Positions 50,237 to 61,710 of a DNA stretch of 64,000 nt are shown piece after piece. Numbering within the stretch: the stretch's first letter is position 1; every line of letters starts with the position of its first letter. Under the pieces are notes generated by a model. It searched no databases. It was not told where the DNA came from and worked only from the letters and a program-made list of their open reading frames with translations. The DNA comes from Aquila chrysaetos chrysaetos (taxonomy: Eukaryota; Chordata; Aves; Accipitriformes; Accipitridae). Location of the stretch: contig NC_044007.1 of NCBI RefSeq assembly GCF_900496995.4, positions 70,842,742 to 70,906,741 on the forward strand. The letters are read 5' to 3'. A program made the translations under genes and the position numbers.

Positions 50237-51119
50237 TTGACTCCTCCAATATGCCATAGTTATCAACGTGTCCACTAAATCCATTCCCTATTACAGAGTT
50301 AGTTAACTTTCTGCAGCAGAGTCCTCAGACTCACTGCTAGGTAGTCCCCATGATCTCCTTTGAAATCCTTGGTGTCATGTTATATATTTTCATGGCTTGT
50401 GATATTAAAACATTCTGGCATGATATAGGTAGTTGTTCAGTCATTGAGTTCCTTTAAACTCACTAGTAAATACCATCTGATCACAGAGACTCACTGATTT
50501 TTGAACATTTTTTTTCCTCCCTCTTTATTGAACAACCTAATTTGTAGTACTTGCGCTTGAGACAGATCATGCTGTGTGCAAAGATTTCACAGGACCCCCC
50601 TCAAGTTCCTCATGTAATTTCCTCAGTACTGCCACAATTGCCCTATGTGTTCCTTCTCTACTTTTATATTACGGACTTCCTGGCAAGCTGTCCCACTTCT
50701 CATGTTTGATATTTCTTTCAGCTTTGGAAAGCTATTCATCAAACTATTCTGATATTGTTTTATTAGGTTTTTACTTTTCTGTTTGAACACAGCTTCAGGT
50801 TTTTGAAAGACACCTTACTTTTTTTCTTCTTCTGGTGACACTTCTCATAACAGTTTCCTTTCAGACTTTTCAAAGGGAGCCTTAAAAAGAGAGACACATT
50901 TGCAGTAAGCTTTCATCTTTAAATAGTAATTTCTGAAGCTAGACCTAAACATAACATCTTATTTCCATTTACTTCACTGTTGGACTGTAAAAATGCCAAT
51001 TTATTTTTATCACTGCACTACCATCATCCATTCCCAGGGTAACTCCCTTTCACAGAAACTGGTTGTAAAGCAGGATGTGGATAAGATTAAGTCTGCCCTG
51101 AAGGATAAATTTTGTTGAG
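50237..51119. other. Intergenic, nothing recognised
   Basis: AT-rich, pyrimidine-biased sequence without motif-bearing frames or recognisable repeats. Confidence 0.5.
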
Positions 51120-51645
51120 GAGAACTGTGACTTCATTATTCGTCCAGATCTGGGTTCCCAGTACAAGAATGACATGGATACACTATGGTGGGCAGCGAAC
51201 TTGCCACTAAGGGCCACTAAGTTGATTAAGCAGCTGGAGCATCTGACATACGAGGAGCTGCTGAGGCAGCTGGGATTGTTTAGCCCTAAGAAGGAAAGGC
51301 TCAGTGGGGATCGTATCAAAGTGTATAAATAGCTGATGTAAACAAGATGGATCCAAATTCTTCTCAGTGGTATTCAGTGACAGGACATGAGGCAGTGGGC
51401 ACAAATTAAAATACAGGAAATTCCACTTAAACATGAAAAAAACTTTTTACTCTGAGGGTGATAAAACACTGGAGCAGGTTGCCCAGAAAGGCTGTGGAGT
51501 CTCCATCCTCGGGGATATTCAAAACCTGACTAGACATGGCACTGAGAAATCTGCTCTAAATGACCCTGCTTTGAGCAGGAGGATGGACTAGACACCTCCA
51601 TAGATCTCTTTGAGCCTCAACTATTCTGTGACTCCGTGATTCTGT
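51120..51645 (+). mobile_element. CR1 LINE 3' end fragment
   Basis: Sense CR1 end: CTGGGTTCCCAGTACAAGAA near 51150, GGGATTGTTTAGCCCTAAG near 51270-51290, GACAGGACATGAGG..GTGGGCACAAA near 51380-51405, and GTTGCCCAGAAAGGCTGTGG near 51478-51497. The terminal repeat ATTCTGTG ACTCCGTG ATTCTGTT lies at about 51624-51647. The ORF2 frame is broken by many changes. It is older than the 12.3-13.7-kb copy and from a different subfamily. Confidence 0.9.
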
Positions 51646-51647
51646 TC

Positions 51648-53699
51648 TTTTCCTTATTCATCCTCCTAAAAAATAACTTTACCCCCATTTCCGTGTCACT
51701 TCATTCCCCTGTCTCCCTCCTGAATTTTCTCCCCAGCCCAATGGTAGACACACAGAAAATCATGTGGTACCTGTGAAAAGAAACAGGAGGAAAGAGACCC
51801 CCTTAGCCTGGCCACAGGAGCCCTGCTGTCCCCTCCCACCACTGCTGTGGTCATTGCCACCAGGAAGGCATCAGCAAGAGGCACAGGTGGGGACTTACTG
51901 AGGGACTTACTGACAGTTGGTAGAAAGGGTCAAGAGACCTCTTCAGAAATTCAGCCTGCAGCAACACCTACAACCCAACCATCTGCGACGAGCGTGTCAA
52001 TTAGCTTTGAGAACATCGATCTGCCACTGCCAGAGCTAAGGCCAAGTAGTTGCAACCTCACCTGCGACCAGCATGTTCTCAGCTGCGTGCACGTCCTTCG
52101 CTACCACCACAATCCAATTGCTTCCTTGTACACTGGTCCTGGGGCTGCACCTCCTAAGGAAGACCCACTGATAGAAAGACATAGACCAATGTCCACCTCT
52201 TCAAGGAGACCCTAAACATCAAGATCTCACAGATGGTCCTCCTCACCCTCATGCCCTTGCTTTCTCTAGTGTCAACCCACTGGCTGCTGAGGAGGACTCC
52301 ATTGTGGCAGTCAGGGATCGGGTTGTCATTTTCAGGATCAATTAACCCCTTTCTCTTCCTCCTTCTCCTCCTCTTCCTCTCTTCCTGAATACGTTCCTCA
52401 CAGGAAATGGTGAACCTTGTGTTTGCCACATGCCTAGCTGCATTAGACACCGCCATTGGATTCTACCTTGAGGGTGCCGTCACCTTTGGAGCAATGGGGA
52501 GAGGGGAGAAATACATGGAAAATAGACTCACCAGAGGTCAGACCAAGGGCATCAACCTTACTCTCCCCTAGGTGCAGATGCTGATGAGTCCAGCCCCATC
52601 TCCAAATCCCCTGCCCTTCTGTATGCAGTGGCAGTGCAATAATTCAGTTACAGCGTTGCTGAGGTCCCACAAAGCCTTCTGGTGTTGTCACTCTCCCCAC
52701 TCTGGGACTGTCACCTGGTGCCTATCTGTGTCAAGGGATAAAGGAGTCTGGCAAGCAGGCAATGCTGAACTGGGAATGATGTAGGAATGCCTCAACCTGA
52801 AGGTCACAAGGTGCCAAGGACTTGACTCCTCAGCCATGCTGATGCCAGGAGATGAGCTGCTTTGCTCCCTGGAAGAGATTCATTGTTTTAGAAGGAAAGT
52901 ACGCCAGTCCTCAATGAGCAGTGGGATGCTGACCTCACTCCCTAGTCTGCAAAGGCTTCGCACGAGGAAGGGAAGGTACACATTGCTCTGTCTCAGAAGG
53001 CCCACAACTTCTACACCTCTGTCCCTGCCATTGGTGAGAATTACTTGCCGCATGGCACCACCGCTACGAGGAACAGGACTGTCCCTGGCCACAGGGTCAC
53101 TAACATCTCCCTTCACTTAGTGACACACCTAAAAATACCCCTTCTCCACAATGGGATCTGGTGGATGATTCCTCACAAAGACCAGGTACTCTCTAATCTT
53201 TGGGAAGGAGAGAACTCTATCACGTTCCTGCAGGAGACTCACAGCAATCCAACTAGGAAGCCTAGCTAGAAGACAGTCATCTCACCAACATCCCTGGCAG
53301 AGTGCTGACTCCGTCTTGCCTGGACCTTTACTTAAAGGTCCTGGGTTTGCTGAATTTATGCCATGTGCCATGCCACACCCTCCTCTGTTCTTAATCTTTA
53401 ACACCTACAGCCCCCTGGGCCAGGAGTGCAGCCTTACCAGCACATATGTCTTGGTAGTCAGAGCCCCAGAGTCTTTTGCTGTGACTGCATGTGAGAGATC
53501 AGCAGGACAGGGCAGCTGGAGCAGGAGAGTTGGATTTGGAGAGGAACTTGGTGACCCATGCCTTTGCAGCCTGTTTTGAGTGACCTGTAAGACTGCCAGG
53601 CTCCAGGGCACATATCCAACTGCATCAGGAGATGGCTCATGGCGTGCAGCATTTGCCCTTCCCCACCAAGTTATCCCTTTTCCAGTTCCATCCTACCAT
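51648..53699 (+). other. Unassigned 2-kb stretch with scattered open frames
   Basis: Balanced base composition, unlike the AT-rich surroundings, with many overlapping short frames (for example 51847-52215, 122 codons; 52836-53120, 94 codons). A strong acceptor-like sequence, a pyrimidine tract of about 40 bases followed by CCTCACAG, ends at 52403. It is followed by a 55-codon open frame starting EMVNLVFATC. A second acceptor-like CCTAG at 52945 precedes an open stretch containing KAHNFYTSVPAIG. I do not recognise a family. It may be a decayed gene, an ERV piece or chance. Confidence 0.3.
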
Positions 53700-54610
53700 G
53701 TCATTGCTCATACAGGACTGTCCCATACATATGATCATCCCTCTTTGAACCTTTTTTCATCCTAGTACATCCTTTTTGAGATGCACAGACCAGAGCTGCA
53801 CTCTGGGTGTAGGCAAACCATGAATTTATGGAATGGCACAATGATGTCCTCTTTATTCCTTCCCCAGTCATTCCCAACATGCGATTTGCTTTTTTTGCCT
53901 GCTGCTGAGCACAATGCCTATTTGTTTCATGCGACCTCACTCCTGAGTGGTTCTAATCAGCTCAGAACCCATCATTTTATACATGAAGCTAGGAATGTGT
54001 TTCACCTCTGTGCCATACTTGATTTAACCAGCATTAAATTTCATCTGCCATGTAAGTGCTCAATCACTCAGTCTTGTGAAGTTCTTCTGCAATTTCCTAG
54101 TCTGCTTGTGTCCTTGCTGCTTCGAATAACTTCATCCCATCAGCAAATCTTGCCACTTACTGCTTATTTACGGTCATTTATGAAAGCTGCACAGTGCAGA
54201 CTAATGTGGAACTCTGGTGGGGATCTTCCTCAGTTGAAAGAACTGACCATTTATCCCTACCTCTATCTCTTATCTTTTAACAATAATATCTCTGGACCAG
54301 CACCTTCCATTTTATTTATTTTTTTTTTAATTGATAACATTTCCTTACAAAGGTTTTTGGAAATTCAAGTAGAATGTATCAACCAGATCACCATAATTTT
54401 CATGTCTTCCCAACCCTTCATAGACCTCAAAGAATTTTCTAGGCAGGACTCCCTTCTACAGGAGCAATGTTGACTAAGCAACTTGTATCTCTCCTAGCAC
54501 CTACTAATCCTATCTTCAGTTATTTCTACTAATTTACCTGGAATAAACATCAGGCTTAGAGACCTACAGTTCCCCAGAACTCCACTGCAATCCCTTTTAC
54601 AGTCTGGCAT
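53700..54610 (-). mobile_element. Ancient CR1/L3-like LINE ORF2 fragment, antisense
   Basis: The plus strand shows the complement of an old amniote CR1 ORF2: AATTTCATCTGCCATG near 54036, GCAAATCTTGCCACTTACTG near 54144-54163, AACTGACCATTTATCCCTAC near 54240-54259, and AGCAATGTTGACTAAGC near 54462. On the minus strand the GN-R-LSL-IPGK remnant at 54535-54580 corresponds to the CR1 motif [13 protein letters not shown]. It is heavily decayed and ends about 780 bp before the TERT start codon. Confidence 0.8.
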
Positions 54611-54684
54611 CAAGTTTGCTACCAGGAAGTCTTCAGACACCGAGAAAGGTTTTGAGTAGGAGGTTACACTCCACCGTAAGTGAT

Positions 54685-54723
54685 GTTTCTCGTCAAACTT
54701 CATTCGTCAGTTTGACGAGAAAC
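54685..54723. repeat. Perfect 15-bp inverted repeat upstream of TERT
   Basis: Arms GTTTCTCGTCAAACT (54685-54699) and AGTTTGACGAGAAAC (54709-54723) are exact reverse complements around a 9-base loop, TCATTCGTC. It lies 666 bp before the TERT ATG, outside the recognisable CR1 homology. Confidence 0.95.
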
Positions 54724-54879
54724 CCAGGAGCTTCCCATTTGTTATTTTTAGGGTTTACGCTGTTCACCTCCAGCATGACCTCTTCTACAGTCGCTCTTGT
54801 TTCAGACAGATCCTCGACGGAGTGCTGACCCTACAAGGGGTTCCACGGAGGGGAATATTCAGAGGAAACCCACCTTCAC

Positions 54880-55388
54880 AAACAGTTACAAACTTCTTCC
54901 AACACCTTTCCTGACCGCAGTTCCGCGCCATCCCAAGCACCCCGAAAACGCGCAGCACGAAATCATCCACCGAAAAGCCGCTACCAAGCTGTCCCAGGAC
55001 AAAAGCCCAAGCAAGTTTACCTCACAGACTCCCCCTCCAGCCTTTCCTTCGCCCCTCCGGGCCGGTCCGGTCCGGTCCGGTCGCGCTGCCGCAGCAGACG
55101 GCGCCGGAGGAGGGAAGGAACGCCGGAGCTGGACAGCGGCCTCCCGCCCCGCCCCGCCCCGCCTCGACCGCCGCCCCTCCGCGGCCACGTTGGGGCCCGG
55201 CGGCGGGCACAGGGGCAATTTTGCGAGGGTGTTTTCCTCAGTTTTTTTATTTTTTTTTTATTTTAAATTGATGCAGTTCCCGGCCGCCCGCCGTCGGTGG
55301 TGGGGGAGCGTAGCGGTGCGGGAGGGAAGGAGGGAGGGGAGGGGAGCGCGGGGCCGCCCCAGGTGGCGGCGTGCTCCGTCTCCACAAC
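54880..55388 (+). promoter_or_regulatory. TERT: TERT CpG-island promoter and 5'UTR
   Basis: GC-rich sequence with dense CpG begins near 55030 and continues through exon 1 into intron 1 (to about 56150). It has tandem Sp1-type GC boxes (CCCGCCCCGCCCCGCCCCGCC around 55143-55163), a tandem GGTCC repeat (55063-55083) and an unusual T/A-rich island at 55241-55268. No canonical E-box CACGTG and no TATA box near the start were seen. The start codon is inside a YY1-like CAACATGGCGG at 55385-55395. The transcription start cannot be placed. Confidence 0.65.
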
Positions 55389-58300
55389 ATGGCGGGCGCG
55401 GAGCCCTTTGCGGCGGTGCTGGCCGCCCTGCGCGGCTGCTACGCCGAGGCCGCCCCGCTGGAGACCTTCATCCGGCGGCTGCGGGAAAGCGGCACCGGGG
55501 AGACCGAGGTGCTGCGGGGCGACGACGCCCCCTGCTACCGGACCTTCGTGGGGCAGTGCGTGGTGTGCGTCCCCCGCGGGGCCCGCGCCATCCCCCGGCC
55601 CTTCACCTTCCAGCAGGTAGGAGGCAGAGGGACCGAGCGGTGGCCCGCTCGCACCTGCGTCGCTCCCGGGGCGGCCGCACCAGCGCAGCCCTCGCCGAGG
55701 AGCGAGCCCCTACCGGGGTTGGTGGTGGGGGGACGACCGGGAGAGAACACGGACAACCCCCATCCATCCCCATCCCCATGCCGGTGCCGGTGCCGGCGCC
55801 GCGGGGCTTCCCCGGGCGGCTGAGGCGAGGGGTGAGGGCCGCTGCCGGCCCCGGGGGGCCGCGGAGGCGGCGCTGGGCGCTGCCGCCCGCCTTGGCTGGG
55901 TGGCAGAGCCGCTTCCTGCGTCCTCCATGGTTGCGCGGGGGCGGCGGACCGTCGCCCCTCGTGGCTGCTGCCGGCCCGGCCTCCCCTCGCCTCGCCTCGC
56001 TCGCCTGCCCCCTTCCAGCCGCCTCGGCTGCCGGCCCTGGGCAGCGGGGAGCGGTGGGGGATCGTTCCCCCCCCCACTCCTCCTCCTCCTCCTCCTCTTG
56101 CTGGGGGGTGGGCGAGCAAAGCGCTGGCGCTCAGCGGGTGGGTGGTTAGGCAGGGCAAAAAGCCTGCCGGCCTGGGGGCTCCCTGACTTGCCCTATGGGG
56201 TAGGAGTGAACAAACTCCAATGTGGCCGGGGAGCAGCTGGGAAAGTGGCATTTTTCACTTCCACTCTTGAGAGGATAGGGGAGAGGGGGGAACACCGCTT
56301 GCAGGTCGGCGTTTAAGCAGGAGAAACGTTTCAGAGAGGAAAAGACTGCTTTTTCTCTTGGAGCCGCTAAGTGCGCGAGCAAAACCGTGCTACGGTAGGA
56401 AACGAACTTTGCAAGCTTGTTGAGCGGGTTTTAGAATTGTGAACCGAGTCGTTTAGTTGAACTTTTCTTTACGTAAAAGGAAATGGAGGCCTCAAGAAAA
56501 TCTGTGTTAGTTCCCTGGAGGTTAGAGCCTGCGTGAGCACGTATCTACGAGCACGTATCTACGGGCAGAGTGACCCGAAGGCCTTGGAGTCCAGGTTGCT
56601 CAGGGAGCCGAGGGGAGTAGTGTAGGGTGTTTCCTGGGCATGAAAACGAGGATCAAAAGGGCAGACGTTAAAAAGACTTCCTTAAAGTCGTAGGCCCGTG
56701 TCGCTGCATGTAAACATGTTCTGGTACACTTGAAAACCTTTCTTTTTGGGTATGGCGCTTGTGAATCGTTAATATTGCTTTGAAAGGGCTTGATCTAAAG
56801 CTGATGGCTAGGACTGTGTATCTTGCATGTCTGTTTATTTGAAGTGTATATTGTGGTTTATGGAAGAGTAGTTGATAAAAAGCTCATTTTCTTTTTTTCT
56901 TTCTTTCTTCAGTTATCTAGTCAGAGTGAAGTCATCACAAGAGTTGTTCAGAGACTGTGTGAAAAAAGAAAGAAGAATGTCCTCGCGTATGGATACTCCT
57001 TACTGGACGAAAACAGTTCTCATTTCCAAATCATGCCGTCTTCAAATATATACAGCTACCTACCCAATACTGCAACAGAAACTATTCGTATCAGCGGCCT
57101 CTGGGAAACACTGCTGAGCAGGATAGGGGATGATGTGATGATGTATTTGTTGGAACATTGTGCAATCTTTATGCTGGTTCCCCCTAGTAATTGTTACCAA
57201 GTTTGTGGGCAACCAGTTTATGAACTTATTTCACATAATGTAGACTCATCCCCAGTGTTTGTTAAACAAAGGTTTTCAAAGCATAAACGTAGTAGCTTGC
57301 TTGACTATATGCAAAAAAGGCTTATGTTTCATAGAAAGTATCTTTCAAAGTCGCATTGGTGGAAATGCAGACAGAGACTTGAAGCTAATGTCTCCAGCAT
57401 GGGAAATAAAAAAAATAACAAGATACAAAGCGTCGTGTCCAGTTACCAGTATTCTGCAAAAGCCATTTCTAAAGCAAGCAAACAGATCAGAATGGTTACT
57501 GAACATCTGGAAAAACAGAGTAGCTCCAGTTTATATTTGTCAGCTACGGCACCATCTTTAAAAAGGAAGCTTGATAGGGAAAAACTTGGAATTCCAGCTA
57601 AGAGAGCAAAAGTAGAGGAAAAAGTGAGAGAGGAAAAGGCTTGTAATCTCACTCCTGATGTAAACCAGAGTAGTTCCAAGAGATATGGAACTGGGTATGT
57701 AGAATCACATTCTGTAAATCTCATTAAAAACCAGCACGTTTCTCAAAGAAGTAACAGTGATATGTCTGGTCCTTCTTTAGTTCACACATCTTGTGACGGG
57801 AAGAAGTTTGTGGCAGGTGAAAGGTCTTCCCTGCGAGGAGTTCAGAGTAACAAACCGTTAAAGCCCAGCATTGAAATTCAAGCAGAATCCCATAGGAAAG
57901 GAGTAGAGATGCATGTGTATAAGTCTCAGTTGGATTCTGTACAAATCAAAGCCATGGAGGGTATTTCTTCAAAATGTGGAAGGCGGGAAAGTCCCCTAGC
58001 TCATTTGGCAAAGAAGTTACCAAACACACTCCTGCGTTCTACAGTATACATTGACAGGAAGTTTCTTCTGTACTCTCGCAGGAGTTTCCAAGAATGTTTT
58101 CCTAAATCATTTTTATTGAATCGCTTGCAGGGCTGTCAGGCAGGTGGAAGACGGCTTATAGAAACTATATTCTTAAGCCAAAATCTGTTGGAGCAAAAGC
58201 ACAGTCAAAGTCTGCCACATCACAACTGGAGAAAGAAGAGGTTGCCCAAACGCTACTGGCAAATGAGACACACATTTCAGAAACTCTTAAAGAACCATGG

Positions 58301-61300
58301 AAAGTGCCCGTACTTAGTTCTCTTGAAAAAAAATTGCCCTGTCTGGATATCTGAAACCAGTGTGAGACAAACTGAGCTGCCTTGTCAGGCAGCCTTGCCT
58401 GGGGAAGCAGAGGTTCACGAGCAAGTGGAGCAGTTTGGGAAAGAGCCTACTAAGAGTGTGACAAGCAGCAGATGTGAATCTGGTCACACTGATGCGCCAG
58501 ACAACTTACGCGCTCCTCTTGCAAAATCTGTGTGCGGGGAGTCGCAGAGTGAGGAGCAAAACCCGGGAGAGGTGTGTGATTCAGCCCTCGGGGAGCTCCT
58601 CAAGCAGCACAGCAGCCACTGGCAGGTGTACATCTTTGTGAGGGAGTGCCTGGAGCGGGTCATCCCCGCTGAGCTTTGGGGTTCTAACCATAACAAGTGC
58701 CGGTTCTTAAAAAATGTGAAAGTGTTCATTTCCATGGGGAAGTTTGCTAAGCTTTCGTTGCAGGAGTTGATGTGGAAGATGAGAGTGAATGACTGCATGT
58801 GGCTTCGTCTAGTCAAAGGTACTTCTTAAAGAACTTAAGTGGCGGGGGTGTCAGATGACTGGTGTTCACGTTTAATGTGGGAAGGGGAGGGTACTGAATC
58901 TGAGTTCAGAGTTGTTGGGTTCATTGATAATAACCGTAGCCGAGAGAGCAAACCTAATAATATTTGTAATTGATGGTGGAAAAACACTTAAGCCTTTCCT
59001 TCCAAAACTTCAGTTTTCATCATTTTCATTCATGCTTTTTGTGTTTAATAGGATGACATTTTCACAAACATGAATTCAGAACCTGGGCCTTTCAACAAAG
59101 CTCCCTTCCACCCCTACCCTCCAAATTGCAGTAACTCTAAAAATTCCTTGAAGTATGACCTAAACACATAAGGAACAAATGCAGTCTGCCTGTTGGTTAC
59201 CATAAGCCTTCAGAAAGAACTGAAGACGCTTGTAGTGGCATGTGTTCCTCTGCTATGGGAGTGAACCTTTGTTCCACAGCATGTTTCTCCCCCTCGCCCC
59301 CCCCCATCAACCTTGCGAGAAAGATGTGAGTATGGGAGCCGTGCAATGCAGGGGTTGTCCACTATCTGTCACCTTTCTAGAGCCCTACTCTAGGAACAAG
59401 AGACCCATGCTGAGCACTACTTCAGGCTGGGTTGTTGATGGTACAGACGTCACCAGACCGAGTGGTCCCTGGCTGAAAGCTGTCGTGAGGGCATCAGCTG
59501 ATTGCTCCAAATTCTGTATGAATCCCTTCTGTTTAGTCCTCTTTTTCAAATGATGTCAAGTAAATCTTGCTTCCCTGAAAAAGTCTTTTTTTCAGACACT
59601 ATCCTAGGACTTACATCTAGGCTGAAGCTGGCGTTCTGTGGTTGATTGCTGTAGGATCTAATGCATGTTGTCATTTTTCTGTGCTTCCATTCTCCACCTA
59701 TACAATGTGGATTGCACTTCCTTAACTGGTATGTTTGCAGTATTTATTCTTACCTGGTAATGTACTTGGATCCTACAGTAATGTGAGCTGAAAATGGTAT
59801 TCCTTCTTAAAAGGTGCGATAAGGTTCTGAAATTACTACGGGTTCTTTGTGATGTAGGAGGAAAATAAACAAGTCTGATGTTTGAGAACTGATGCCAAAA
59901 ATAGGGGAGGTTACACTTCCATAAGAAACTGTTAATTCTAGCAAATACATTGATTCTTTATTCAGAAACTCTGGCTCAAAAACATGCTTTTCAAAATGCT
60001 GAGGAGTTAAATATTTTAAAAGGTTTTTATTGTAGAATATATGTTTGGTTCGTAGTCATTTGGAACATCTTATCTGAAAAAAACATAATACCCTCTTACT
60101 CTCTGGCCTTATTCCAGGAAAAGCAACACATAGGCTTAATTTTAATTTTCATGAAAGTACTCCCTTGTGCTTGAAGTTTAAAACACACATTTAATTGCTT
60201 TGCTGCACTGTAGTTGTTTTTTTTTTCTCCAAAAGTGGTAGTAGTGGTTTCTTGTTAGTTCCCTGAATTGTAGCCATCATCGACATCTGTTGTCAAGCCG
60301 TTAGAAAAAAATGATCTAGTTCCAGGACAGGTACTTAACAACATGCTGATTTAATTTGTGTATTACAGCGGCATATTGCAACTCTTCAGTTAGAGGATTT
60401 TCTAACAATCACTGGATTTTTTCATTGATGTTAGCTGGCCTCTGTTGAAGTGAACACTGTTTTCTCTCTTTATGGTAGTCTTTTCTTAGGTGCTGTAAAT
60501 ACATGAAAATGTCTCCTCCCTGAAGCACACAAAAACCAAACAGGGTAGAGAACTGGCAACTTATTTCCATTTCATAAGTCTCAGTTTTAAGCCTCAGCTC
60601 TTTTGTGTCAAAAGTAAGCTGTTTTTAACACATTTGTGCCATAATCATTTGTGCTATGCAGCTAAACTAATATTTCTCTATATTTCTTTAAATTATCCTG
60701 TTGTATTTTGCTAAATTCTACTCTTAAATTTAATTAGAAAAAATGTAATTGAAAGTTGGCAAAAATTCAGTATTGTAGCACTGGGTTTTATTCCCTACTC
60801 ACCGATATTTCAGCACCACTACTGGCCTTAAATTTGACAGTAGCTAGGAATGTTCTGGGTTTGTAATTTTTGTGCCATCTAAATATTAGAAGTGCTGATA
60901 GACTTAAATAAGGGTGATTTTTTTTTTTCTTCTTTTTTTTGACTGCAGCAATAAGTTTTTATATAGGATGTCTGAAATAAAGCTTAACCCTGAAATTAAT
61001 TTTCATGTAACTGGGAAATCTGAGTATCATTCTTATCCCCAAGTCAGCCTAGTTCAATTCTGTTATTTTTACAGTATACCTAAGCATTTTCATTCTTTTG
61101 CCCCCCCCCCCCCCCCCTTTTTAAAAGTTTTATATTGTAGTAGGCTTATTTCCATTTTACCTTTCCCTTCACAATAATTTTGCCATTGTGCATTAAAGAT
61201 CTTGCACAATCAACGCTGGGGAAAGAAAGTCAGTCTTTGGGCTACTAATGGCATGTATTCATATCCTGTATGTCAATTTGTCACTGCAAATTAGTTTCTA

Positions 61301-61710
61301 TGTTTGTACTTTAAGCTTGGGTCGGCCACTTTAATGCCAGTGAAAATTTGGAGTGGCATCTGTGCAATTGTTTGTACTTGCTTTTTTTCTTTCCATTAAC
61401 CTCAAGCTAAGAAAAGTGTTAACAATGTGTGGTTTTTTTGTTTGTATGTTCTGTTTCTTTACTAATACAAATAGTTGATATTCACTATAACTACCTTTGA
61501 ATTGTTTATTGAAGGTGATCACTTTGTTCCTGCATATGAACATTGTTTCCGTGAAGAACTTTTGGCTAAATTCCTGTACTGGCTGATGGATACCTATGTT
61601 GTTGAGTTGCTCAGATCATTTTTCTATATCACCGAGACCATGTTCCAGAAAAACATGCTTTTCTACTACCGAAAGTTTATTTGGGGCAAGTTACAGAACA
61701 TTGGAATTAG
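55389..61710 (+). CDS. TERT: TERT exons 1-3 (5' part; gene continues past the window)
   Basis: Telomerase reverse transcriptase, the catalytic protein that copies the telomerase RNA template onto chromosome ends. Exons are 55389-55616 (228 nt), 56913-58818 (1906 nt) and 61515-61710 (196 nt, the same as human exon 3), all GT-AG and in phase, giving residues 1-776 plus two bases of codon 777. The TEN domain covers about 1-190 ([12 protein letters not shown]..; [39 protein letters not shown]). A long basic, Ser-rich linker reaches about 440. The RNA-binding domain follows, with [20 protein letters not shown] near 460, the CP-type CPYLVLLKK near 541, the QFP block [10 protein letters not shown]...[15 protein letters not shown] (646-700), and T motif FFYITE at 747-752. 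The start has A at -3 and G at +4, with no earlier in-frame ATG after a stop. The RT motifs with the catalytic aspartates lie in exons beyond 64000. Confidence 0.96.
55617..56912 (+). other. TERT: TERT intron 1
   Basis: The intron is CpG-rich for its first 500 bases. Long frames read through this part on both strands because of the GC content and are not real genes. A 14-bp tandem duplication, GAGCACGTATCTAC, lies at about 56535-56562. The intron ends in a long pyrimidine tract before the acceptor at 56911-56912. Confidence 0.75.
58819..61514 (+). other. TERT: TERT intron 2
   Basis: AT-rich sequence with no exon or repeat recognised. It includes a 17-C homopolymer at 61101-61117. Reading through the exon 2 donor gives only Thr-Ser before a stop, so intron retention would truncate the protein before the T motif and RT domain. 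Confidence 0.75.

Noticed and set aside
54797-56251. Long open frames on both strands across the TERT CpG island (450 and 238 codons)
   Set aside because: They overlap the verified TERT exon 1 and intron 1 in other frames. High GC content removes stop codons, and the proteins are compositionally biased without domains.
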